Shown piece by piece: positions 15,633 through 24,028 of a stretch of 36,275 nucleotides of DNA. Where the stretch lies: NCBI GenBank assembly GCA_964395765.1, contig CAYNCU010000012.1:1-36275 (forward strand). Direction: 5' to 3'. The position numbers and the translations under genes were made by a program. Position 1 is the first letter of the stretch, and each line of letters opens with the position of its first letter. The DNA is from DATDPY01 sp964395765 (GTDB taxonomy: Bacteria > Bacteroidota > Bacteroidia > Cytophagales > Cyclobacteriaceae). The notes beneath the pieces are model-generated. The model was not told the origin of the DNA. It saw only the letters and a list, made by a program, of their open reading frames with translations, and did not search any database.

Positions 15633-16020
15633 TATAATACTTGACCTGTAATTCTAATTTAAAATTGAATTTTTGATCCGCCTTAGCGTTCCGCTTCAAC
15701 GGACAAGAAGGCGGTGGTATAATTCCCCGGAACTCTGCTTCGGAAATTTGGATCCAGGGCTTGCCCCGGAGTTTAATTTTGATAACCACAGACACAGCCC
15801 GTGGTACGACCGAAACCTCCGTCCAACCCTGAAGGGTAGAATAGATCAGTATATAGGGTATAGTTTCCTCCTCTGACCTACCACAGAAATTTATTACCGA
15901 GAGGTTCCTTGACAGAATGCCTCCAGGATTATGCCAGCTCAACATAACCGGGTTCTTAAACGCCTCTTTCCCGAAAAAAATTATTATATTGTTTTTCAGA
16001 AGCGACAAAATTTTTTAGAC
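15633..16020. repeat. Non-coding block with several inverted repeats, probably a decayed intergenic repeat element
   Basis: Nested symmetry is dense here. CCGCCTT (15678-15684) pairs with AAGGCGG (15708-15714) and encloses a TCCG/CGGA inner stem. CCCCGGA occurs twice in direct order near 15724 and 15765. ACCAC/GTGGT pair near 15785-15805, and ACCCTGAAGGGT near 15822 is a near-palindrome. A plus-strand frame of 67 codons (15673-15876) crosses the block, but its composition follows the repeats and it is not taken as a gene. The sequence resembles the multi-copy intergenic elements of Bacteroidota genomes. From about 15900 the DNA becomes the A/T-rich leader of the polyphosphate kinase gene. Confidence 0.45.
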
Positions 16021-17013
16021 ATGAAGACATCGAATAAAAATACCCTCAATAAAAAAACCGGAGGCCGGGTTGCTATCAGGAAACAATCCTTAAATTCAGC
16101 AGCAGATAAATTTAATAAGGAAGAAACATCCCCGGCAAAAAAAACAAAAAAAAGTGAAAATAAAGATGCAGTAAAATCAGGCACACTAACTTCACTTCAA
16201 TCAAAAGAAATAGAACCGGAAAAGGGCCTGAAAAAGCCTCAAAAAAAGAAACTCCATTATAACCGGGAAATAAAAAATCTTCAGCTTGAACTGGTAAAAC
16301 TGCAGGAATGGGTAAAGAAGGAAAAAACAAAGGTGGTGGTACTCTTTGAAGGCCGTGATGCCGCCGGAAAAGGAGGAGTGATCAAACGTATAACTGAAAT
16401 GCTAAACCCCAGGGTTTGCCGGGTCGTTGCCCTGGGTGTCCCCACGGAAAGAGAAAAAACGCAATGGTATTTTCAACGGTATGTGCAGCATCTCCCGGCA
16501 GGAGGGGAGATCGTATTGTTCGACCGGAGCTGGTATAACCGCGCAGGAGTCGAACATGTCATGGGCTTTTGTACCGAAGACGAATACAATGACTTTTTAC
16601 GTTCATGCCCTGAGTTTGAACAGATGTTGATCCGGTCGGGAATTATCCTGATCAAGTACTGGTTTTCCATCAGCGACGAAGAACAGGAAAAAAGATTTCG
16701 TGAAAGAATTAATAACCCGGCCAAACGCTGGAAATTCAGCCCCATGGACATGGTGTCCCGCAAGAACTGGGTGAAATATAGTATGGCGAAAGATGAGATG
16801 TTCAAATATACCGACACGCGCCAGTGTCCCTGGTTTGTCGTGGAAGGCGATAAAAAGAAAAAGGCAAGGCTGAATTGTATTGCTCACCTCCTTTCAAAAA
16901 TCCCCTATCAGTTTGAACCGGAACCCCCGATTAAACTTCCCAGGCTTGTTCGCGATAATTCTTATAAAAGATCACCCTGGAATGAACAAACTTTCGTGCC
17001 GGAGATTTATTGA
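16021..17013 (+). CDS. ppk2: Polyphosphate kinase 2 family protein with lysine-rich N-terminal extension
   Basis: From ATG 16021 the protein has 330 residues. The first ~80 are rich in Lys, Ser and Asn and look disordered. The PPK2 P-loop kinase core follows, with Walker A GRDAAGKGG at 111-119, the lid region PTEREKTQWYFQRYVQHLPA, and Walker B FDRSWYNRAGVE at 167-178. The phrase SPMDMVSRKNWVKYSMAKDEM is also typical of PPK2. These enzymes move phosphate between polyphosphate and nucleotides in the cytoplasm; the direction (NDP to NTP or NMP to NDP) depends on the class, and this single-domain form looks like class I. An in-frame ATG at 15931 would add 30 residues, but that stretch overlaps the tail of the repeat block, so 16021 is preferred. 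The gene converges on the one ending at 17030. Confidence 0.93.
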   Translation: MKTSNKNTLNKKTGGRVAIRKQSLNSAADKFNKEETSPAKKTKKSENKDAVKSGTLTSLQSKEIEPEKGLKKPQKKKLHYNREIKNLQLELVKLQEWVKKEKTKVVVLFEGRDAAGKGGVIKRITEMLNPRVCRVVALGVPTEREKTQWYFQRYVQHLPAGGEIVLFDRSWYNRAGVEHVMGFCTEDEYNDFLRSCPEFEQMLIRSGIILIKYWFSISDEEQEKRFRERINNPAKRWKFSPMDMVSRKNWVKYSMAKDEMFKYTDTRQCPWFVVEGDKKKKARLNCIAHLLSKIPYQFEPEPPIKLPRLVRDNSYKRSPWNEQTFVPEIY

Positions 17014-17029
17014 TATAAAGGATCGGATC

Positions 17030-17704
17030 TTATTCTTTTGAACAACTTTGAACCGTTTCTTTGAGGAATTCAAAATTTTCACGACCGTAAAAATAGTTAC
17101 ATACCTTTCCTTCCTTATCCAGTATTATCGTAAAGGGCTTATATTCCCCCGGGTCGATCCAGGATTTTCCATTGCTGGCGCCCATGAGAATTTGATCGGA
17201 TTGATCACGAAGGGATTCCCGGATTAAAGCAACAGGGTCGTTCGTCAACGCAATGATTTTGATATTCCCTTTTTCAATTTCCGCCAACGAGTCCAGGTCA
17301 TTCAATTCGTCTTTACAGGATTTGCATTGCGTACTCACAAAACTCAGCACTATTACCCTACCCTTGAAATCACTTAATTTATGCAATTGCATAGCCGATG
17401 CATCAATAAACTCTATTTCCGGAGCCTTCTTTCCTATTGTGCTTTTAACCAAAGCCATCGAATGGGTAAAAGACCGGAGCGATGCATCAAAGAGAAATGT
17501 CACGAAAGTGAGAAGAGATAAAAATACAAGGGATGTCAATACCACGGATATTTTCAGCCACCTGGTTTTAACAAAGCTGATGAATATATAAATCAAGGCG
17601 ACCGCCAGCAGAAAGCCTGTAATTATAGCCGCGTTTCCCCAGCCATCAATCCCGGTAGCATGATGTTCAATAAACCTGATCAGTATGTCCCTTCCACTTC
17701 CCAT
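17030..17704 (-). CDS. Membrane-anchored thioredoxin-fold protein (TlpA/redoxin-like)
   Basis: Two membrane helices (about residues 28-49 and 53-76 in the longer numbering) precede a soluble redoxin-like domain that starts IGKKAPEIEFIDASA. It contains VLSFVSTQCKSCKDEL with the redox pair C130 and C133. The CxxC site with an acidic residue close behind suits TlpA/ResA-type thiol-disulfide reductases, probably facing the periplasm. Possible roles are cytochrome or protein thiol maintenance. The end, DKEGKVCNYFYGRENFEFLKE, is the usual last strand and helix. A GTG three codons earlier (17713) would make 227 residues. ATG 17704 (224 residues) is preferred because it avoids the rare start. The gene is alone on its strand and convergent with ppk2, and a 304-313 bp gap separates it from the M16 peptidase gene. 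Confidence 0.85.
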   Translation of the reverse strand: MGSGRDILIRFIEHHATGIDGWGNAAIITGFLLAVALIYIFISFVKTRWLKISVVLTSLVFLSLLTFVTFLFDASLRSFTHSMALVKSTIGKKAPEIEFIDASAMQLHKLSDFKGRVIVLSFVSTQCKSCKDELNDLDSLAEIEKGNIKIIALTNDPVALIRESLRDQSDQILMGASNGKSWIDPGEYKPFTIILDKEGKVCNYFYGRENFEFLKETVQSCSKE

Positions 17705-18017
17705 GAGCTGCACATTTAGTTGTCAATAATTCCACGGTATGGAAATACCTTTTTCACTCTCTTATTAACAACTTTCCGGTCAGGTGATGTGAAAATAAAT
17801 CAATCTGCGGCAGGCTTCATACTCACTAATATAAACGATTTTAATCAGGCTTAGTTCGTCCGGAAATTATTTATTCTGTCCGAATGAGAATATATAATTT
17901 GCAGAACCATTACCCTGCTGAGCAGGCATCAATTTTTAGGGGATCCTATGGTTTTAAATTCATTAAATTCCTATATTACTTCGTCTTATCAATTTTTCAA
18001 TTAATAACTGATCTGCT
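17705..18017. other. Divergent intergenic region between redoxin-like and M16 peptidase genes
   Basis: This gap must hold the promoters of both divergent genes. On the plus strand TATAATTTG (near 17893) resembles the Bacteroidota -7 box with one extra base, and no matching -33 box was found. A 13-bp palindrome CCTGCT-G-AGCAGG at 17914-17926 lies just after it and about 90 bp before the peptidase ATG. Nothing coding is visible on either strand. Confidence 0.4.
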
Positions 18018-20789
18018 ATGAAAAAAATAAGTTTAATGCTATTGTTATGTTTTCCATTGCTTGTCAACGGGCAAGTAGTTGGAAATTTTAATGTTGACAG
18101 TATCAATATATCTTTTAAAAAGTTTGTATTGGACAACGGCCTAACCCTGATCGTACATGAAGATCACAAAGCCCCGATTGTTGCAGTAAATATCTGGTAT
18201 CATGTAGGTTCAAAAAATGAAAAGCCGGGGAAAACCGGATTCGCTCACCTTTTTGAGCATCTTATGTTCAATGGAAGTGAGAATTTCAATACCGACTATT
18301 TTAAGGCGCTGGAGGCGATAGGAGCTACCGACCTGAACGGTACTACGAATAATGACAGGACCAATTATTTCCAGACGGTTCCGGATGCGGGATTGGATCA
18401 GGTCTTATGGCTTGAATCCGACCGGATGGGACATTTGCTAGGTGTACTGGATACGGCTCGCCTGAATGAACAAAGAGGCGTTGTGGAAAATGAAAAACGC
18501 CAGGGAGAAAACAGGCCTTACGGCCGGGAAGATGAACTGGCCACCAAAGCCATATTCCCTGTCGGACATCCTTACGACCACACCGTGATAGGATCGATGA
18601 ACGACCTGGATGCCGCCACCTTATCCGATGTCAAGGAGTGGTTTAAAACCTATTATGGTCCCAATAATGCCATCCTTTCCATTGCAGGCGATATAACACC
18701 TGAAGTGGCTTATGAAAAAGTAAATAAATATTTCGGAAATATTCCTGCCGGTCCTACCTTGTCAAGGTTTAATGTAGATCTGCCGGTAATCAACGGGGAA
18801 ATAAGAGAATCCTATCAGGACCGCATTACCGAGGCCCGGATTATGATGAACTGGATAGCGCCTGCCTGGGGAACAAAGGATGCAAGTTTGCTTGATTTGG
18901 TCAGTTCGATTCTTACTGACGGGAAAAGCTCAAGGCTTTATAAAAAACTGGTTTATGAAGATCAGACCGCCGGTTATGTTTATTCCTATAACGAAACCAG
19001 GGAAATTGCCGGGATCTTTGATGTAACGGCAAACGTAAAGCCCGGCGAGGATTTTACATCCGTTGAAAAAACAATTGATGATATACTCAGCGATTTTCTG
19101 GCTAAAGGCCCGACCCAGGAAGAACTTGAACGTGCCAAATCGGCTTACATCGCAAGCTTTATTAAAAGACTTGAACGGATCGGTGGTTTCGGCGGATCTT
19201 CCGATGTATTGGCGGAGTCCATGGTATATGGAAATGATCCCGCCTTTTATAAAAAAACTTTAAAATTTATTGCCAACGCGACAACTTCCGAAGTGCATGA
19301 TGCGGCCGAAAAATACCTGGATGCCGGCAAATATGTCTTAATTGCGACTCCCTTCCCGCAATTCGAAGTAACAGGAAAGGAAGCGGACAGAAGTGCATTA
19401 CCTGCCCTTGGTTCACAACCCGCTTCTTCATTTCCCGCTGTCCAGACCGCAACCTTGAAAAACGGTTTAAAAATTGTGCTTGCTTCCAGGAAAAATGTTC
19501 CGACTGCCTCCGTAAGCCTGATGGTGGATGCCGGCTATGCTTCCGATCAGTTTGCCAGACCGGGTCTCGCAAGCCTGGCCATGAATTTGCTGGATGAAGG
19601 TACTAAAACAAAAACCTCATTGCAGATCAGCGATTTGCTCGAATCCCTCGGCAGTAATATCAATACTTATTGTGATTTGGACGAATCCTATGTCAGGATG
19701 AGTACATTGAAACCTTCCTTTGATCAATCCCTTGGAATTTTTGCCGATATCGTGCTCAATCCTGCTTTTGCTCAAAAGGAATTTGAAAGGATACAAAAGG
19801 AACAGATCAACGATATCAAAAGGGAACGGACTGAACCGATTGGAATGGTATTAAGAGTATTTCCGAAATTTCTTTACGGTCCGGGACATGCCTATAATCA
19901 ACCGTTAACCGGGAATGGCTATGAAGATGATGTGGCAAAATTTACCAGGGATGATGTTCTTAAATTTTATGATACGTGGATTAAACCCAATAATTCCACC
20001 CTCATTGTAGTCGGCGATTTTGATATGAAGGATCTTCAATCAAGAGTCGAAAAATTATTCGGTGACTGGAAAGGGGGAACGGTTCCACAAAAAAACCTCG
20101 CCACGGTTCCCCCGGCGGCAGGAAATATTTTATACCTGTTGGACAGACCGGAATCACAGCAATCGATCATCATCGGCGGTTACCTGACCGATCCGTATAA
20201 TAAAATACCGCAGATTGCCTCCCAATCGCTTATGAATGTTTTCGGCGGTGATTTTGTGTCCCGGATTAATATGAATCTCCGCGAAGACAAACATTGGTCT
20301 TATGGCGCCTCTGCCTTTATCTGGGCGGCTAAGGGACAACAGATGCTGCTTGCCTATGCGCCTGTTCAATCGGATAAAACGAAACAATCCATCCTGGAAT
20401 TAACAAAGGAATTCAATTCAATTATTTCCAATAAACCGGTCATGGAACAGGAATATACAAGGAATAAAAATAATGTGGTTATGCAGCTTCCCGGACGATG
20501 GGAAACCAATTCGTCGGTATGTTCATCGCTGAATACCATGTTCAAGTACGGCCTCCCGATGGATTATTATCAAACTTATGATCAGAATGTAAGAAACCTG
20601 AAGCTCGATGATATACGGAAATTAACCAGTCGTATTATTGAGCCTAAAAAACTCGAGTGGTTTGTGGTCGGTGATAAAAACAAAATCCTTGATGATCTGA
20701 AAACAGTGGGATTCAGTAAGATTATTTTGGTGGATGCTGACGGTAATCCCATACAGCCGACAGGTACCATAAAACCGGAAGGGAAATAG
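18018..20789 (+). CDS. Secreted M16 family zinc metallopeptidase, two-domain form
   Basis: The protein has 923 residues with a signal peptide (MKKISLMLLLCFPLLVNG). The first M16 half carries the inverted zinc motif HLFEH at 77-81. The distal ligand is E157 in VVENEKR, 76 residues on as the family requires, so this half should be active. A second half starting near residue 480 (LKNGLKIVLASRKNVPTASV) has the same fold without HxxEH and is expected to be inactive but to close the substrate chamber. M16 enzymes of this size degrade peptides in the periplasm. The gene is single, with a clear intrinsic terminator 34 bp after its stop. Activity and fold are well supported, but the natural peptide substrates are not known. 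Confidence 0.95.
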   Translation: MKKISLMLLLCFPLLVNGQVVGNFNVDSINISFKKFVLDNGLTLIVHEDHKAPIVAVNIWYHVGSKNEKPGKTGFAHLFEHLMFNGSENFNTDYFKALEAIGATDLNGTTNNDRTNYFQTVPDAGLDQVLWLESDRMGHLLGVLDTARLNEQRGVVENEKRQGENRPYGREDELATKAIFPVGHPYDHTVIGSMNDLDAATLSDVKEWFKTYYGPNNAILSIAGDITPEVAYEKVNKYFGNIPAGPTLSRFNVDLPVINGEIRESYQDRITEARIMMNWIAPAWGTKDASLLDLVSSILTDGKSSRLYKKLVYEDQTAGYVYSYNETREIAGIFDVTANVKPGEDFTSVEKTIDDILSDFLAKGPTQEELERAKSAYIASFIKRLERIGGFGGSSDVLAESMVYGNDPAFYKKTLKFIANATTSEVHDAAEKYLDAGKYVLIATPFPQFEVTGKEADRSALPALGSQPASSFPAVQTATLKNGLKIVLASRKNVPTASVSLMVDAGYASDQFARPGLASLAMNLLDEGTKTKTSLQISDLLESLGSNINTYCDLDESYVRMSTLKPSFDQSLGIFADIVLNPAFAQKEFERIQKEQINDIKRERTEPIGMVLRVFPKFLYGPGHAYNQPLTGNGYEDDVAKFTRDDVLKFYDTWIKPNNSTLIVVGDFDMKDLQSRVEKLFGDWKGGTVPQKNLATVPPAAGNILYLLDRPESQQSIIIGGYLTDPYNKIPQIASQSLMNVFGGDFVSRINMNLREDKHWSYGASAFIWAAKGQQMLLAYAPVQSDKTKQSILELTKEFNSIISNKPVMEQEYTRNKNNVVMQLPGRWETNSSVCSSLNTMFKYGLPMDYYQTYDQNVRNLKLDDIRKLTSRIIEPKKLEWFVVGDKNKILDDLKTVGFSKIILVDADGNPIQPTGTIKPEGK

Positions 20790-20823
20790 GAATATTATCT
20801 ATTAAATTAATAACCATTAACTG

Positions 20824-20857
20824 AAAAGCCCGGAAAGTTATTGCCGGGCTTTTTTTT
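20824..20857 (+). terminator. Intrinsic terminator of the M16 peptidase gene
   Basis: AAAAGCCCGG (20824-20833) pairs exactly with CCGGGCTTTT (20844-20853) over a 10-nt loop, and the T-run goes on to 20857. It sits 34 bp past the stop codon at 20789 and is a textbook Rho-independent terminator on the plus strand. Confidence 0.9.
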
Positions 20858-20934
20858 ATTTAGTTTCTGAAACCCCGGCGTTAAAAAATTATTTCAAAAT
20901 ATTCCCATTCATAAAATACTTGATATGTTTCCTT

Positions 20935-20942
20935 TATATTTG
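20935..20942 (+). promoter_or_regulatory. -7-like box TATATTTG ahead of the NSS transporter gene
   Basis: TATATTTG is an exact match to the Bacteroidota -7 consensus TAnnTTTG, 53 bp before the GTG start at 20996 and after the terminator of the previous gene. No good TTTG box was found 19-21 bp upstream, so the promoter is only partly supported. Confidence 0.4.
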
Positions 20943-20995
20943 AAGTTTACATTTTGAACCCGGACTATTATTTTCTGACTTCAAATAGTGAATAA

Positions 20996-22909
20996 GTGAG
21001 CGGCAATAAAGAAGCTTGGGGTACGCGTATAGGTCTTATCCTGGCCATGGCGGGCAATGCAGTAGGCTTGGGAAATTTTCTCCGTTTCCCGATGCAGGCG
21101 GTACAAAATGGAGGAGGTGCCTTTATCATCCCGTATATCGTATGTTTTTTATTGATGGGAATTCCATTACTCTGGATTGAATGGTCAATCGGAAGATTCG
21201 GGGGAAGAAAAAATAATCACGCCACCCCGTTTATGCTCAATGAAATCGGCAAAAAACCATTCTGGAAATATTTCGGCGTTTTCGGGATATTCACCAATGT
21301 TGCTGTTGCTGCCTATTATTGTTATATAGAATCATGGACGCTGGCTTATATCTACCATTCCTTTGCCCAGACCTTCAGCGGCATGGACCAGGGCCAGGTA
21401 GCCACATTTTTCCGACACTATATTGACCTGGGTTATTCAACCACCGGGATTCCATACGAAGGGATCGTGTTTTTCGTTCTTTGCGTCACCCTGAATGCCT
21501 ATATTCTTTCGAGAGGTTTAAAAGGAGGAGTTGAGAAAGCAGCATTGATCGGTATGCCCCTGCTCATCTTTTTCGGTGTTTTCCTGGCTATCCGTGGATT
21601 GACCCTCGGTTCCTCGGGGGCGCCCGCAGGGTGTGAAGATTGCAATGCATTTATCGGGTTGAATTACCTTTGGCGACCGGAGTTTCATAGCCTGACCGAT
21701 CCCAAGGTCTGGCTGGCAGCCGCAGGCCAGATATTTTTTACGCTGTCCGTAGGAATGGGTACCATTCATTGCTATGCCTCTTATGTACGATCAAAAGATG
21801 ATATTGCACTCAATGCCATGTCGGCCGGCTGGATGAACAGTTTTGTGGAAGTAGTACTTGGCGCATCGATCGTAATTCCAATCTCCGTAGGGTACCTCGG
21901 CCTTGATTGGGTCAAGGAAAATGCAGGTTTTAATATGGCATTCCAGACTATGCCGTATCTTTTCCAGCAATGGGGCCACATTCTTTCCACGTTCGCGGGA
22001 GTAGCGTGGTTCGGCTTATTATTCTTTGCGGGAATTACCTCTTCTCTTGCTTTCGGCACTCCCTGGATGAGTTTCCTGGAAGATGAATTCAACTGGTCCA
22101 GAAGGGGCGGGGCATGGTCGTTCGGCGCTGTTGTTTTACTTGCGGGATTACCGACAGTTGTGTTCTATAACCAGGGCGTATTTGCTGAATATGATTATTG
22201 GGGCGGAACTGTAGTGCTGGTCATATTTGCCCTGGCGGAAAGCCTGCTTTATTTCCGGTGGGGTCAGACCATTGGCTGGAATGAATTGAATCAGGGTGCG
22301 GATATCCGTGTCCCATATACATTCAAATATATTATGCGGTTTATAACGCCCCTTTTCCTGTTGTTTGTATTTTTTACTTCTCTCCTGACACCGATACATA
22401 ACGACTGGTATGCCGCTTTCAGAAACCTTCGTGAAAATAAAACCTGGGTACTGGATGAGAACAGCATCATCGGCAAAATTTATGATAAGGGGATCATCGC
22501 CAACCGAAAATATTTTACCCACCAATTTGAATCGGATGTAAACGGACAGGTTATGAAAATCGAGGAACCGCCTCGACGGAAAAAGACGATAATTATCGGT
22601 GACAGTATTACCTGGTTTTACGATAATTTGGGGCATTTACGAAGATTGCCGGCTACACTGGTAAAATCGGAAACTGCCGGGGCATTTGATTCCCTTACGG
22701 AAATTCAAACCTACAAACTCCCTTACCGGGCAATTATGGATGTAAATGAAGGGGATAAAGTAAAGATCAGGTCAAAATTGGCCCACGGAGTTCTGTTTAT
22801 AAATAAAATATTTTATATTGATATGGCAAAATTGTTCCTTTCCCTTGTATTCATAGGCATAGCCGTAATTGTTTACCTGGCCTCAAGAAGAAGGGGATTA
22901 AAATATTAA
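20996..22909 (+). CDS. Sodium-dependent amino acid symporter, NSS/SNF family, with long insert before the last helix
   Basis: The protein has 637 residues. NAVGLGNFLRFP at 21-32 and NGGGAFIIPY at 38-47 form the sodium/substrate site of the neurotransmitter:sodium symporter family. The helix-6 region FFTLSVGMGTIHCYASY is also typical. The start is GTG 20996: an earlier GTG at 20988 reads into a stop after two codons, and no ATG fits the conserved N-terminus. Bacterial members are usually about 450-520 residues. Here a hydrophilic stretch of about 135 residues (about 470-607) lies between the helix ending near LLFVFFTSLLTP and the last helix (about 608-630). The next gene, 5 bp on, encodes the matching small subunit. 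The pair should import an amino acid such as methionine or alanine with sodium. Confidence 0.94.
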   Translation: MSGNKEAWGTRIGLILAMAGNAVGLGNFLRFPMQAVQNGGGAFIIPYIVCFLLMGIPLLWIEWSIGRFGGRKNNHATPFMLNEIGKKPFWKYFGVFGIFTNVAVAAYYCYIESWTLAYIYHSFAQTFSGMDQGQVATFFRHYIDLGYSTTGIPYEGIVFFVLCVTLNAYILSRGLKGGVEKAALIGMPLLIFFGVFLAIRGLTLGSSGAPAGCEDCNAFIGLNYLWRPEFHSLTDPKVWLAAAGQIFFTLSVGMGTIHCYASYVRSKDDIALNAMSAGWMNSFVEVVLGASIVIPISVGYLGLDWVKENAGFNMAFQTMPYLFQQWGHILSTFAGVAWFGLLFFAGITSSLAFGTPWMSFLEDEFNWSRRGGAWSFGAVVLLAGLPTVVFYNQGVFAEYDYWGGTVVLVIFALAESLLYFRWGQTIGWNELNQGADIRVPYTFKYIMRFITPLFLLFVFFTSLLTPIHNDWYAAFRNLRENKTWVLDENSIIGKIYDKGIIANRKYFTHQFESDVNGQVMKIEEPPRRKKTIIIGDSITWFYDNLGHLRRLPATLVKSETAGAFDSLTEIQTYKLPYRAIMDVNEGDKVKIRSKLAHGVLFINKIFYIDMAKLFLSLVFIGIAVIVYLASRRRGLKY

Positions 22910-22914
22910 TTATT

Positions 22915-23046
22915 ATGTCCGCAAGTGCAATAATAACAATGGTATTGGTTCAGTTGACGGTTACAGTCGTCACCATATATTTTTTTATAAAGGTATGGAG
23001 AACGCCGCCTAAACCTGATTCTGACAAGGATGAAAATATTCCTTAG
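22915..23046 (+). CDS. MetS-type small subunit of the NSS transporter (43 residues)
   Basis: ATG 22915, 5 bp after the stop of the NSS gene, opens a 43-codon frame to TAG at 23044-23046. The peptide begins MSASAIITMVLVQLTVTVVT, has one membrane helix to about residue 26 (IYFFIKVW), and ends in a charged tail (RTPPKPDSDKDENIP). Size, single helix, MS-S-AI start and position directly after an NSS gene agree with the MetS family. Its founding member is needed with MetP for sodium-dependent methionine and alanine uptake in Corynebacterium. The gene is short enough to be missed by length cut-offs. A 22-bp gap follows to the helix-hairpin-helix gene. The call rests on sequence character and context, not on an alignment. 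Confidence 0.85.
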   Translation: MSASAIITMVLVQLTVTVVTIYFFIKVWRTPPKPDSDKDENIP

Positions 23047-23068
23047 CATATAATAAACTTTTTCAATC

Positions 23069-23986
23069 ATGTTTAACCAGCTAAAAAAATACCTTATCAT
23101 GCTTTTTGGCATTTCGACCGTAGAAGCCAATGGCATAATAATATTATTTGTTATCCTGGGAATGATCATTCTTTCTTCCCTGATCGCCCTTAAATTTCAT
23201 GATACGGAGTACGCATCCTTTAATGCCGATCAACGAATACTTGACAGTATGATAAATGTTATTCGCGCTGATACGGCAAATACGGCAAGTGCCCTCATCC
23301 CATCGAAGCCTGTGCGACATTTTCATTTATTCCGGTTTGACCCTAATCTGACCGGGGAAAATCAACTGGACAGCCTTGGCATTCCACATTGGCTTTCCGA
23401 TAGAATTATTAAGTACAGGAATGCAGGAGGAAAATTTACCATTAAAAGCGACCTTAATAAAATATACGGAATGTCACCGGACCTTTACCGGAGATTAAAA
23501 AATTTTATTGCACTACCGGACAGTATGATTCATGATCTACCGCAACCGGTTATACGACCCGGTAATCCAAAACGGAATGCAGCTCACGAAAAATTCGATC
23601 TGAACCTGGCAGATTCCCTGCAATTGATAAATATTAAAGGCATTGGCCCGGCGCTGGCAGGCAGAATCCTGAAATACAGGAATTTATTAGGCGGCTATAT
23701 ATCCGTTGACCAGCTGAATGAAGTTTACGGTTTACGGAATCCGGGTTTGGAAAACCTTAAAAAATCTGTTTTGATCGGGAGGTCATTTGTTCCCGCTAAG
23801 ATCAACATCAACTTTGCTGAATGGAAAGAATTAATCCATCACCCTTACATCAATAAGGGAATGGCGGATGCAATTATCGGGCACAGAGATTCTTCCGGCC
23901 CCTATCAATCCTTTAATGACCTGAAAAAAATTAAATCTTTCAGTGACAGCATAATTGCAAGGTTACGCCCTTATATTACTTTTTAA
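23069..23986 (+). CDS. Membrane-anchored helix-hairpin-helix (ComEA-like) protein
   Basis: The protein has 305 residues. It has an N-terminal membrane helix at about 21-41, a spacer, and three helix-hairpin-helix units at about 103-147, 187-236 and 255-304. The clearest is INIKGIGPALAGRILKYRNL (187-206), the ComEA-type GIGPxxAxxI loop that binds the DNA backbone. The other two (LGIPHWLSDRIIKYRN and PYINKGMADAIIGHRDSSGP) are weaker. A membrane anchor with extracytoplasmic HhH units fits DNA binding at the cell surface, as in competence proteins, but no other competence gene is in view and the family is widespread in Bacteroidota. It lies 22 bp after the MetS-like gene and 42 bp before the helicase, so it may be part of the same transcript. 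Confidence 0.86.
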   Translation: MFNQLKKYLIMLFGISTVEANGIIILFVILGMIILSSLIALKFHDTEYASFNADQRILDSMINVIRADTANTASALIPSKPVRHFHLFRFDPNLTGENQLDSLGIPHWLSDRIIKYRNAGGKFTIKSDLNKIYGMSPDLYRRLKNFIALPDSMIHDLPQPVIRPGNPKRNAAHEKFDLNLADSLQLINIKGIGPALAGRILKYRNLLGGYISVDQLNEVYGLRNPGLENLKKSVLIGRSFVPAKININFAEWKELIHHPYINKGMADAIIGHRDSSGPYQSFNDLKKIKSFSDSIIARLRPYITF

Positions 23987-24028
23987 ACCGGAAAATTTTT
24001 ATTTTACAAGAACGAATCATTATAGGTA

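Noticed and set aside
15673..15876. Plus-strand frame of 67 codons before ppk2
   Set aside because: It runs through dense inverted repeats, has no recognisable domain and starts within a hairpin. It was treated as repeat DNA.
15931..16020. Longer ppk2 start at ATG 15931
   Set aside because: The extra 30 residues overlap the repeat-block boundary and are not like the lysine-rich tail. ATG 16021 gives a normal start.
20863..20995. Amino-acid riboswitch ahead of the NSS transporter
   Set aside because: The 130-bp leader has no conserved riboswitch core that I can recognise and no second terminator hairpin.
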